Part shown: one piece after another, positions 16,762 to 24,143 of the stretch
Layout of the letters: each line of letters begins with the position of its first letter
Numbering within the stretch: position 1 is the stretch's first letter
Origin: Calditrichota bacterium
GTDB taxonomy: Bacteria > Electryoneota > AABM5-125-24 > Hatepunaeales > Hatepunaeaceae
Length of the DNA: 34,408 nt
Assembly (NCBI GenBank): GCA_016867835.1
Contig: VGIQ01000017.1
Location: forward strand, 1-34,408
Reading direction: 5' to 3'
Notes under the pieces: generated by a model
Database searches by the model: none
What the model saw: only the letters and a program-made list of their open reading frames with translations
Told to the model about the DNA's origin: nothing
Made by a program: the position numbers and the translations under genes

Positions 16762-17766
16762 CTACAGCCAGTCCGCGACGACCCGCGCAACCTCGGGATG
16801 GATCAGGTAGCCGAGTTCGGAGTGGGGATTCGACCGTCCGTGGGGAAACCCCTTGTGCCCAAACTCGAGACCGAGGTTATAGACCTTATGGTCGCTGATG
16901 GCGGCGGACATCCCTTTGTAGTCGTTCTTTACCTTGCCGTCATGGCTGACGTAGTCATCCTCGGCAAAGACGTTGACCCAGCGGTCGATGTTGGCTGGAT
17001 AGCGGCGCGGGCCGGTGAGATCGGCACCTTTTAGATGCCTCTTGCAAGTTTCGTCGCCGAGCGGCGAGCCGAGGGTGATCCAGAGCGAGATGCGCTTATG
17101 CGAGTAGTCAGTCGTCGTCAGGGTGCCGCGGTATTCGGAATAGTAGTTGAACTTCCAGAAGGTGTCGTAACTGATCAGCGTTCCGAGGCTGTGGGAGATG
17201 ACGCATATGTCGTCGCCGCGGTCCATGGCTGCGCGAAGCGGCGCGATCAACCGGCCCCGGACTTCGGTGCCAAAGCGGGAGTCGGACCTAAAGTAACGTT
17301 CCATATCGGGCGCGGCAAAGGTGATTAGCGGGCGTCCCAGTCCGATCGAGCCGAGCGCGGCGCCCAAAGTGTCGGCAAAGAACTCCCCCACCCCGGTCTG
17401 TCCCGGCAGTTTGCGATAATTGGAGCGGCTGAAGTCCGTTGCGGTGGGATAGGACCTCAAGAGATCGAGTTGCTTTTGCCGCTCTTCGGAGTCGTCGTAG
17501 GTGGACTGGCCGATATGGCTGTGCCAGTCCTTGCCGAATTCGAGATAGGCATTGCTCAGGTCGCCGTAATAGACGAACTGATCGAGTGCATCGGCACTCG
17601 CCCGACGCAGCGCGGCATCGAAAGCGGCGAGTTTGGCTGCGTGGCTTGGAGTGCCTTTCAGATCGCGGCCCAAGCCATGGCGAAGAGCCTGGATCCAGAG
17701 TGGCGCGAGTTTGTCCTTGGGTGGCTTGTAGTTGCGCCCGTGAATCAGGATAATAGTTTTAGCCAT
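16762..17766 (-). CDS. Alpha/beta-hydrolase-fold protein, putative lipase/esterase
   Basis: The 334-residue protein begins with MAKTIILIHGRN, the oxyanion-hole HG region of alpha/beta hydrolases. The nucleophile elbow is CVISHSLGTLISYD, with Ser193 in an S-H-S-L-G variant of GXSXG. Likely partners are Asp271 (NVFAEDDYVSH) and His315 (NPHSELGYL), an arrangement also seen in secreted-lipase-like and PGAP1-like hydrolases. There is no signal peptide, so it is probably cytoplasmic; the substrate is unknown. Its ATG overlaps the stop of the upstream LVIvd gene (TAATG at 17764-17768 on the minus strand), so the two are translationally coupled, which is odd for a cytoplasmic enzyme paired with a secreted propeller protein. 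Codon use matches the surroundings. Confidence 0.82.
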   Translation of the reverse strand: MAKTIILIHGRNYKPPKDKLAPLWIQALRHGLGRDLKGTPSHAAKLAAFDAALRRASADALDQFVYYGDLSNAYLEFGKDWHSHIGQSTYDDSEERQKQLDLLRSYPTATDFSRSNYRKLPGQTGVGEFFADTLGAALGSIGLGRPLITFAAPDMERYFRSDSRFGTEVRGRLIAPLRAAMDRGDDICVISHSLGTLISYDTFWKFNYYSEYRGTLTTTDYSHKRISLWITLGSPLGDETCKRHLKGADLTGPRRYPANIDRWVNVFAEDDYVSHDGKVKNDYKGMSAAISDHKVYNLGLEFGHKGFPHGRSNPHSELGYLIHPEVARVVADWL

Positions 17767-20021
17767 TACTTCTCCAGAATGACTTTATAGGCGCCGCTCC
17801 AGCGTGCCTGCAACGAACCTGCCTCGCCTGCCTCCACCTTCAACAGATAGCCCCCGGAAGAGGCTGCGCCATACAGAGGGGACATTTCGTGCCGCCCCGC
17901 CGGGAGGTCATTCAACCTATCCGACCAGACCTGCCGTCCTGTTGGATCATAGAGCACAATCCTCGCCCAGCCGGGTGAAGGGAGCGTAAAGCCGGCCCGG
18001 AGGGTGCCGTTGAAAGGGTTGGGGTAGGGCGGTGAGAAGATAAAGGCGCCGGGCAGGGGCGCCGGGTCGTCGTCATCAATGCCAAGGGGGTGAAACCTGC
18101 CGACCGCAAGGTCTTCGCGATCGGCGACGATCATCAGCCCCCCGGCAATGGCGATTTCCGTTGGCCAGGAAGCGGTTTGGAACCGGCCTTTCAGGGTCGG
18201 AGGGTTGAAGCCGTTCAGGCGAAGTATCCGGACGCCGCCGACACCATCCGAGACGAAGAGGAGCGAATCGGCGAGGGTCAGATAGGACGCCCAATCGGTC
18301 CGGACGCTCAATACGCGAGCGATGTTTTCCGGGTCGGAGGTGTTTAGCATGACGACGCCGTTGTCCCCGTCGGCGACGAAGACCTGGACGTCCCGGGCAA
18401 CGACGTCATAGGCATACTCGAAGCCGCGGTAGAGGCCCATTTCACCGGGCCAGATCGGCTCGCTCACATCAACAACATGCAATGCCAGGTCAACGTCGAT
18501 GTAGTATAGCAAACCGCCGCTAAGGGTCGCGGACGTGGCGTTCGCGTCGTTGATCCGGCCGGCCGGGAGCGGGCCCTCGGGGTCGGAAATGTCCCACAGT
18601 TCGATGCCGCCTTCATATCGGAACAGCGCGAGCAACATTGAATTGGGTTCGCAGGAAGCGATCATGTCGAAGTCGGCGTCGATCTGCGCGCTCCAGATAA
18701 GGGTCGGCTCGAGCGGTTCGGAAAGGCTATAGACGAGGATGTAGTCAATCGAATCGGCAAGGCTCCGGCCGAGGGCATAGAGGTAGTCTCCGACGCGCAC
18801 CAGGTCGGCGATGCTGTAGTCCGGGTCGAGACTCGCGGTGTCGGGCCGGGCGGGATCGCGCAGGTCGAGGGTGAGGAGTCCGGCATTGCCGCGCAATACA
18901 TAGGCAGCGTCGGGCGTTGCGGCAACTTCAAAGACGCCGTAGGGGGGCATAAAGCGAGCCGAGACTTCCGGTTGCAGCGGATCGCGGATGTCGTAGCAGG
19001 TGATGCCGCGGTATCCGTGCGCGGCATAGAGGTAGGTTCCGGTAATGGCGAGTCCTTCAGTGAACCGATCATCGCTCCAGACCAGTTCCGGCCCGTCGGG
19101 GTCGGTGATGTCGATGGCATGCAAGCCGTTAGTAGCGGCGGCATAGAGAGTCGTGCCGTAGAGTTCGACGTCGTCGATCCAGACGTCGCCAAAGTCTCTC
19201 CGGCCTCGAACGACGAAGGAATCCGGTCGGTCGAACGAAAAAAGCCAGATACCGGCTTGATAGGCTGCCAGCGCGAGGAAGTGATCCCGCACCGAGAGGT
19301 CGGTTATATATTCCTGAATGACCAACCGCCCGACGGCCCGGAATTGGCCGATGGTGCGAAGATCGGAGGCGATGACGCCGCCCGCATTGTTGTCGGCGAA
19401 CCAGACGAGAGTGTCATCGACGCATATCCGTCCGGTGAAAGGAGTCGGGCGGTGAAGACCGAGCGAAGTCGGCGCTGCGGGGTTCGAGACATCGAGCACC
19501 CGAATACCGTTGCCGTACTCAGCCAGATAAGCCCGGCTGCGGACAGTCTGAAGGTCATCGAGGAGATAAGGAACCGCGCTGCGTTCATTAGTGGACCGGA
19601 CCGCGCCCGGATCGCGCATATCGAAGGTGTAGAGACCCCACCGCCAGTCGGCAATGTAGGCATGGCCTGATTTGACGCCGACCTCATAGGCATCGTAAGG
19701 CGTTGCAGCGCGCGCAAGGAAGCGGATGTGGTGTGGGTCCGAGATATCGAAGACCTCCACGCCATAGTTGGTTGCGGCATAGAGCCGGTCGCCCTCGATA
19801 GCCAGGTCGAGGTAGTAGCCGGTCTGCAGGCAGGTCGAGAGGGAATCGACATTTTCACTCCAGGGCGCGGCGATGCGGGGAGTCACGGGCGAAGCGCGGT
19901 TGACGAGGGTTTCTCGGAACCGGTGGCGGTAGTCGGGATCGGGGCCTGAGGGTCGGGCAGTGGCTGCCGAAGCGCAAAGCGCTGCGACGATACCAGAGAG
20001 GAGGAGAATACGGCAGAGCAT
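17766..20021 (-). CDS. Secreted LVIvd-repeat beta-propeller protein with C-terminal sorting domain
   Basis: The 751-residue protein has a signal peptide (MLCRILLLSGIVAALCASAATA), then many repeats of the LVIvd type, each with a pattern like 'LYAATNYGVEVFDISDPHHIRFLARA' variants (GVxVxDxSDPxxPxxxG). These build beta-propellers that act as extracellular binding or adhesion scaffolds. The end (from about residue 665) is a type IX secretion-like sorting domain: PYPNPFNG, then FTLPSPGWARIVLYDPTGRQVW and GGYLLKVEAG. That domain implies export across the outer membrane and surface attachment in FCB bacteria. A promoter with TTG-N20-TAAGTTG lies 37 bases upstream. It is coupled to the hydrolase gene. 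The ligand is unknown; the two other sorting-domain proteins nearby (20321 and 24144) suggest a surface-protein neighbourhood. Confidence 0.88.
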   Translation of the reverse strand: MLCRILLLSGIVAALCASAATARPSGPDPDYRHRFRETLVNRASPVTPRIAAPWSENVDSLSTCLQTGYYLDLAIEGDRLYAATNYGVEVFDISDPHHIRFLARAATPYDAYEVGVKSGHAYIADWRWGLYTFDMRDPGAVRSTNERSAVPYLLDDLQTVRSRAYLAEYGNGIRVLDVSNPAAPTSLGLHRPTPFTGRICVDDTLVWFADNNAGGVIASDLRTIGQFRAVGRLVIQEYITDLSVRDHFLALAAYQAGIWLFSFDRPDSFVVRGRRDFGDVWIDDVELYGTTLYAAATNGLHAIDITDPDGPELVWSDDRFTEGLAITGTYLYAAHGYRGITCYDIRDPLQPEVSARFMPPYGVFEVAATPDAAYVLRGNAGLLTLDLRDPARPDTASLDPDYSIADLVRVGDYLYALGRSLADSIDYILVYSLSEPLEPTLIWSAQIDADFDMIASCEPNSMLLALFRYEGGIELWDISDPEGPLPAGRINDANATSATLSGGLLYYIDVDLALHVVDVSEPIWPGEMGLYRGFEYAYDVVARDVQVFVADGDNGVVMLNTSDPENIARVLSVRTDWASYLTLADSLLFVSDGVGGVRILRLNGFNPPTLKGRFQTASWPTEIAIAGGLMIVADREDLAVGRFHPLGIDDDDPAPLPGAFIFSPPYPNPFNGTLRAGFTLPSPGWARIVLYDPTGRQVWSDRLNDLPAGRHEMSPLYGAASSGGYLLKVEAGEAGSLQARWSGAYKVILEK

Positions 20022-20057
20022 AGAATCTCCAGCAGGGCAAGTCAGGAAGTTAAGTTA

Positions 20058-20087
20058 CAACTTAAGACCCGGCGGGGCTTCAGTCAA
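20058..20087 (-). promoter_or_regulatory. Promoter of the minus-strand LVIvd gene, overlapping a palindrome
   Basis: On the minus strand TTGACT (20082-20087), a 17-base spacer and TAAGTT followed by G (20058-20064) give a good promoter with a leader of about 36 bases. The -10 lies inside the inverted repeat TTAAGTT-AC-AACTTAA (20050-20065), which could be an operator for a repressor; that role is inference. Confidence 0.6.
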
Positions 20088-20128
20088 GCGATGTGTGCCA
20101 AAGTTGCGATGATTAGTGTCCGGCTCAA

Positions 20129-20158
20129 TTGACTGGAAGACTGCGAAAGGCTATCTTG
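20129..20158 (+). promoter_or_regulatory. Promoter of the 488-residue secreted protein gene
   Basis: TTGACT (20129-20134), a 17-base spacer and TATCTT followed by G (20152-20158) make a strong sigma-A-like promoter. The start codon is at 20321, so the transcribed leader contains the paired palindrome at 20180-20254. It is divergent from the minus-strand promoter at 20058-20087. Confidence 0.65.
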
Positions 20159-20179
20159 AGTCTGTTGAAACCTCGACTC

Positions 20180-20254
20180 GTGCACACCGGACGCCCTCGT
20201 CAGGTTTTGACATGGAGATGTAGTGCGTGCGGACGAGGGCGTCCGCACACCACA
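20180..20254. repeat. REPIN-like paired palindrome, family B copy 2
   Basis: Modules CGGACGCCCTCGTC (20188-20201) and CGGACGAGGGCGTCCG (20230-20245) are reverse complements across a 28-base spacer, with flanking GTGCAC/GTGC similarity. This is the same core as 4685-4756, with a different spacer. The left module's inner edge has drifted (CAGG instead of CCG). Confidence 0.8.
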
Positions 20255-20320
20255 TTATTACGACATGCCTTTTCAACTGACTCATCTGAAGCGACGAATG
20301 GTTCACCCGGAGACAGGCCG

Positions 20321-21787
20321 GTGAAAATATGTGCGGCGCTCCTGATTGCGGTGTCGGCTCTGGCGCAGATGCTGCCGGTCGAGGAGGTCTGGCGGATCGA
20401 CTTCGACGAGCCGGTTGCGTGCCTCGGGACGGTCTGGTCCGAGGAAGGCACGGTCAACGTTATGGTCGGACTGGATGACCGGGTGGTTCGCATTCGGGAC
20501 GGGGAGATAGTCTGGGCAAGCGAGCCGCGAGAAGGGCGCGTGATCGATGTGATCGCAGCCGATTTTGGCTTGGGGGAGGGCTGCGAGCCGGTGGTATTGC
20601 TCCACGTTCGGCGGGATAGAGACAACGCCCGCGACGACATCCTGCGCTACGGCAACTGGGAAGTCGAAGCGACCTCGGTCCGGACGATAGCGCGTTTCTA
20701 CATCGACCGCTTCGGTGCCGGCGGTGGGGGGGGCATTGCAGAGCGCATCTTTGCGCCGGCGCGCATCGACCCCGATCAGACCGAGAGTCTGGTCGTCCTC
20801 GTCTCGACCTACCGCCTCGATCTGCTGCAAGGTGGCGAATTCACCGAGCAATTATCGGGCTTTGCAGGACGATACGGTCTGCGCAGCGCGCAGTGGATCA
20901 ACGCCGTTGCGATCGGATCGCCGAGGGGGGTGGCTATAGGCGACGACGCGGTCAGCGTCCGGCGGATGATGGTGGTCGCCGGCTCGGAGTCTTATCACAG
21001 CACGAGCGGAGGAGTGCCTGAAGATCGCCGTGAACTAAGACTCGCAGCGATCGACAACTGGGTGGGAGCGCATCGTCTCCGGCGCGACGAGGCTAACGGT
21101 CCGGAGCAAATGCCCTTTGCAGCGCTGGCAGCGACCGGCACTTATGCTGAGCCGGGGATCATCTTCGGTCCCCGGGAGGGAGTTCTTGAGATCTTTGCTG
21201 CCGATAGTCTGCGTCGGTTAAATGCCCGGTTGATGCCAGTGGCCCAGGCGGACTTCGTCATCCCCATGACGAATAATGATGGCGACCGCCGGGAGCGACT
21301 ACTTCTTGCGGTATCGCGGGACGGCCTGGCAGCGCCTTATTCCCTGGAAGCCAACCGGTTCACGGCGATGGTCTATCAGCATGAACGCGACATCGTCGGA
21401 CTTACGATCGACGACTATGACGGTGACGGCGAAAGCGAAATCATAACCCTCACCGAACAGAGTCTTATCTTTGCCCGGCTCGGCGTATTGGCGGCGCCGA
21501 AAGCAGCGCAGCCTTCACTCCCTCCCACACAACCTACACTTACCTACTTTCCGAATCCCTTCAATGACGCACTTTCTATTGTTTATCACTTGCCTGGGGC
21601 AGGGTTATGGTCGCTTAGGCTGAGCGATCTGAAGGGCACGGAAGTTGCTTGTATCAAAGGTGGTTGGCTGCCCGCCGGTGACGGGCGGGGGATGCTTAAC
21701 GTCGGCGGGCTTCCCGCAGGCAATTACATTCTAACCCTGACCGGACCGGACGCACTCGCCGCAGGGATGGTGACCATAGTTAAATGA
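20321..21787 (+). CDS. Secreted protein with C-terminal sorting domain, VCBS/FG-GAP-like features
   Basis: The frame is open from 20129, but that stretch contains a promoter and a palindromic repeat. GTG 20321, with GGAG at 20309-20312, gives a proper signal peptide (MKICAALLIAVSALAQ) and 488 residues. The body is beta-rich and repeats a style like DFDEPVACLGTVWSEEGTVNVMVGLDDRVVRIRDGEIVW, and near residue 365 has DDYDGDGESEIITL, the calcium-binding DxDxDG loop found in FG-GAP/VCBS-type propellers. From about residue 407 there is a sorting domain: YFPNPFNDALSIVYHLPGAGLWSLRLSDLKG...LPAGNYILTLTG, suggesting type IX-like secretion to the surface. The function is unknown; it is probably an extracellular scaffold or sensor. 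It shares the intergenic region with the divergent LVIvd gene. Confidence 0.82.
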   Translation: MKICAALLIAVSALAQMLPVEEVWRIDFDEPVACLGTVWSEEGTVNVMVGLDDRVVRIRDGEIVWASEPREGRVIDVIAADFGLGEGCEPVVLLHVRRDRDNARDDILRYGNWEVEATSVRTIARFYIDRFGAGGGGGIAERIFAPARIDPDQTESLVVLVSTYRLDLLQGGEFTEQLSGFAGRYGLRSAQWINAVAIGSPRGVAIGDDAVSVRRMMVVAGSESYHSTSGGVPEDRRELRLAAIDNWVGAHRLRRDEANGPEQMPFAALAATGTYAEPGIIFGPREGVLEIFAADSLRRLNARLMPVAQADFVIPMTNNDGDRRERLLLAVSRDGLAAPYSLEANRFTAMVYQHERDIVGLTIDDYDGDGESEIITLTEQSLIFARLGVLAAPKAAQPSLPPTQPTLTYFPNPFNDALSIVYHLPGAGLWSLRLSDLKGTEVACIKGGWLPAGDGRGMLNVGGLPAGNYILTLTGPDALAAGMVTIVK

Positions 21788-21880
21788 ATAATGCAGATTG
21801 TGCAGCCTGTTGGCAGCACGTCTATGATATCGCTAGACGTTCTACACTATTGGGAGGTGCAGATTATTGTTGCCGTTCCT

Positions 21881-21954
21881 GGAGGGCGGACATTCCTGTC
21901 CGCCTTGATGAGAAGTTCCTATTAAGCAAGGGCGGACAAGAATGTCCACCCTCC
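21881..21954. repeat. REPIN-like paired palindrome, family D
   Basis: The left arm (21881-21904, beginning GGAGGGCGGACATTCC) and right arm (21931-21954, ending ATGTCCACCCTCC) are reverse complements at 22 of 24 positions across a 26-base spacer. The left arm itself contains the 8-bp hairpin GGCGGACA-TTCC-TGTCCGCC, and the right arm a near-copy, so each arm is a hairpin. Confidence 0.8.
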
Positions 21955-22011
21955 AAGTCAACACTTTTCTGCACTGTTTAATACATGACCCGGTCCAGAT
22001 TGCGATTCACA

Positions 22012-22104
22012 CTCTCCCTCCTGCTTGACGGGGGAGGTTAGGGGGGTTAGTTCGCTTTTCTGATTCCCCCCCCCAACGATCTCACCGCCAAGCGGGGGGA
22101 TGAG
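22012..22104. repeat. Diverged paired palindrome, family E
   Basis: The left module (22012-22047: CTCC..CTGCTTGACGGGGGAGG..GGGGGG) and the right module (22066-22104: CCCCCCCC..CGCCAAGCGGGGGGATGAG) are imperfect reverse complements sharing GCTTG-CGG cores and G-runs. The plan is like the other paired palindromes but more degraded. Long C and G runs make this stretch error-prone in sequencing. Confidence 0.6.
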
Positions 22105-22146
22105 TGAAAAACGATCTGCACACCTACAACATTCTGCACTCAGTCT

Positions 22147-23913
22147 ATGTCTCAACAACCGATACTCTTCAAGTCGTGGCGCGACCTGCCGGTGATGGCG
22201 GCGTCGCTGGGCAATACCAGCGTCAATAAGACCGGCGCCTGGCGCAATGTCGAGCCGCATCATGTCGAGCAGACGCCGCCCTGCACCTGGCGGTGTCCGG
22301 CCGGCAACGACGTGGTTGGATTCGTGACGCTCGTCGGGGCGGGGCAGTTCGAAGAAGCCTGGCGGGTGCTGGCGGCAACATCGCCCTTTCCGGGGACGTG
22401 CGGGCGGGTCTGCCCGCATCCGTGTGAGGTGGAGTGTAATCGCGGTGAGATGGGGGGCAAGATCAACATCCACGCGATTGAGCGGTTCCTTGGCGACCGG
22501 TTTCGCGAGCGGCCTCCGGCACTCAAGCGGGCGCCGGCGAGCGGGCGTAGTGTCGCCGTGATCGGGTCCGGTCCGGCAGGTCTTTCGGCGGCGTATCATC
22601 TGGCGTTGATGGGGCATGGCGTTACCGTTTTCGAAGCGCAACCGGTTGCCGGCGGGATGATGCGGGTCGGGATACCCGATTTTCGGCTTCCGCCTGAGGT
22701 GCTCGAGGCGGAAATTACCCGCATCGCTTCATTGGGAGTCGAGATCCGTACTGGGGTCCGGATCGGGAGCGACCTGCCCTTTTCCGATCTGATGGCGAAG
22801 TTCGATGCGGTCTTCGCGGCGACAGGACTCACCGTCAGCCGGCCGCTGGGAGCCAAGGGCGAAGATCGGGGTGGAGTGCTGTCGGGGACCGAAGTGCTGC
22901 GCCGGGTCAACCTTGGACTCGACCCGGAGACTGGCAGTCGGGTGTTGGTCGTCGGAGGCGGCAACACGGCCATCGACGTCGCGCGGTCGCTTCTTCGGAT
23001 GGGTCGCGACGTCCGCCTCCAGTATCGCCGGACGCGGGACGAAATGCCGGCCATTGCCGAGGAGATCGAGGAACTTCTTGCCGAAGGGATCGAGATCGAC
23101 TTCCTCGCAGCGCCGGTAGAGACCTGGCGGGAGGATGGGTGCCTGGTCGGAGCCTGGTCTATCCGGATGGCGCTTGGCGAACCCGACGCGTCGGGGCGGC
23201 GCAGTCCGAAGCCGATCCCCGGCAGCGAGTTCGCAGTGCCGTGCGACACCATCGTTACGGCCATCGGCGAGACCGCCGACCTGGCTTACCTTCCCGACGA
23301 CATTCTTGCAAAGACATCCTGGAACATCCCGGCGGACGAGTTGGGCCGGACGCCGGTGGATAAGTTGTTTGCTGGCGGCGATGCGGCGGATGGCGCCGGG
23401 ACCGTTACGGCCGCGATTGGATTCGGACGGCGGGCCGCTAATGGGATCGATGAGTATTTAAGGCACGGTGCGGCGGGTGTTGATAAGGCGATGGAATCGG
23501 ATACTGCGGATGCTACTACCCCCTCGCTGCGTAGTCGCGAGTCGAAGGTGATCCGGTTCGCGGATCTCAATCCAGCCTACTTCGAGTTCCGCCCGCGTGA
23601 AGAGCCGGACAGCCTGCCGGTGAGTGAAAGGACGCAATCATTCGACGAAGTGTGGGGCGGATTCGACGAAGCGGCGGCTATGCAAGAGGCGGGAAGATGC
23701 TTCAGTTGCGGTTCCTGCCCGGCGTGCGACAACTGCTACGTCTTCTGCCCCGACGTCGCGGTGCACCGGGCGTTCGGGGAGAACGCGCGGCCGGCTCCCT
23801 ACGACCTGATGCCGGGGGTGCTCTACTGGGTGGACTATGACTACTGTAAGGGCTGCGGTATCTGCGCGGCGGAGTGTCCGCGGGGGTGCATCGTGATGCG
23901 GCCGGTGAAGTGA
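22147..23913 (+). CDS. GltD-like FAD/NAD(P) oxidoreductase with C-terminal iron-sulfur ferredoxin domain
   Basis: The 588-residue cytoplasmic protein is built like the glutamate synthase small subunit and its relatives, which move electrons between NAD(P)H, flavin and Fe-S clusters. The N-terminal part has Cys46, Cys50, Cys85, Cys89, Cys93 and Cys97 for Fe-S clusters (CTWRCPAGND, CGRVCPHPCEVECNRG). FAD binding is GSGPAG (140-145) and NAD(P) binding GGGNTA (270-275). After the usual C-terminal TVTAAIGFGRRAANGIDEYL there is an extra ferredoxin-like tail (about 515-585): a Cys-dense block CFSCGSCPACDNCYVFCP and a classic CKGCGICAAECP 4Fe-4S motif. The tail resembles the delta subunit of pyruvate:ferredoxin oxidoreductases, so it may act as an NAD(P)H-ferredoxin oxidoreductase for an oxoacid oxidoreductase. 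It is monocistronic; no glutamate synthase large subunit is nearby. The partner is unknown. Confidence 0.88.
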   Translation: MSQQPILFKSWRDLPVMAASLGNTSVNKTGAWRNVEPHHVEQTPPCTWRCPAGNDVVGFVTLVGAGQFEEAWRVLAATSPFPGTCGRVCPHPCEVECNRGEMGGKINIHAIERFLGDRFRERPPALKRAPASGRSVAVIGSGPAGLSAAYHLALMGHGVTVFEAQPVAGGMMRVGIPDFRLPPEVLEAEITRIASLGVEIRTGVRIGSDLPFSDLMAKFDAVFAATGLTVSRPLGAKGEDRGGVLSGTEVLRRVNLGLDPETGSRVLVVGGGNTAIDVARSLLRMGRDVRLQYRRTRDEMPAIAEEIEELLAEGIEIDFLAAPVETWREDGCLVGAWSIRMALGEPDASGRRSPKPIPGSEFAVPCDTIVTAIGETADLAYLPDDILAKTSWNIPADELGRTPVDKLFAGGDAADGAGTVTAAIGFGRRAANGIDEYLRHGAAGVDKAMESDTADATTPSLRSRESKVIRFADLNPAYFEFRPREEPDSLPVSERTQSFDEVWGGFDEAAAMQEAGRCFSCGSCPACDNCYVFCPDVAVHRAFGENARPAPYDLMPGVLYWVDYDYCKGCGICAAECPRGCIVMRPVK

Positions 23914-23935
23914 GGGCAGTAGGAAGGGGGCGTGT

Positions 23936-23965
23936 TTGCAAGGTGATGGGATCGAGGCTATATTG
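23936..23965 (+). promoter_or_regulatory. Promoter of the second LVIvd gene
   Basis: TTGCAA (23936-23941), a 17-base spacer and TATATT followed by G (23959-23965) precede the start at 24144 by about 180 bases. The paired palindrome at 24024-24091 therefore lies in the transcribed leader, as at 20129-20321. Confidence 0.6.
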
Positions 23966-24023
23966 AGTTTAGTCATGAAGTCATAAGGCACAAAAGAGAG
24001 TCTTTGATTTTTCCGCATTGGTC

Positions 24024-24091
24024 GCTGTCACGTGCCTCACGTGACAGCACTTTAGGCACGAACCTGCCGTCACTTGAGGGCACGTGACGGC
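24024..24091. repeat. REPIN-like paired palindrome, family F
   Basis: The left module (24024-24048) is a perfect hairpin, GCTGTCACGTG-CCT-CACGTGACAGC. The right module (24066-24091) is GCCGTCAC....GTGACGGC around a 10-base loop. The two modules are imperfect reverse complements of each other across a 17-base spacer, the same plan as families B, D and G. Confidence 0.75.
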
Positions 24092-24143
24092 GACTCCCGG
24101 GCGCAGATCGATTAATTCAAAGAACTCATATGAGGTGATTGAG

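Larger units (their letters stand above)
21788..22146. other. 359-base gene-free region with two paired palindromes
   Basis: No gene is supported; a short open frame through it (to 21981) is mostly palindromic repeat. It holds two repeat elements (21881-21954 and 22012-22104) and imperfect scraps such as TGCAG/CTGCA motifs near 21790 and 22117. No clear promoter or ribosome site for the gene at 22147 was found. Confidence 0.6.

Noticed and set aside
18972-19670. Long plus-strand open frames inside the LVIvd gene, and similar antisense frames elsewhere
   Set aside because: They are shadows of GC-rich coding regions, lack known domains and oppose well-supported genes.
21784-21981. Short open frame encoding 65 residues
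   Set aside because: It overlaps the preceding stop region and reads through palindromic repeat DNA; there is no ribosome site or recognisable protein.
21788-22146. CRISPR array
   Set aside because: The repeats are inverted pairs of differing sequence, not regularly spaced direct repeats, and no cas genes are near.
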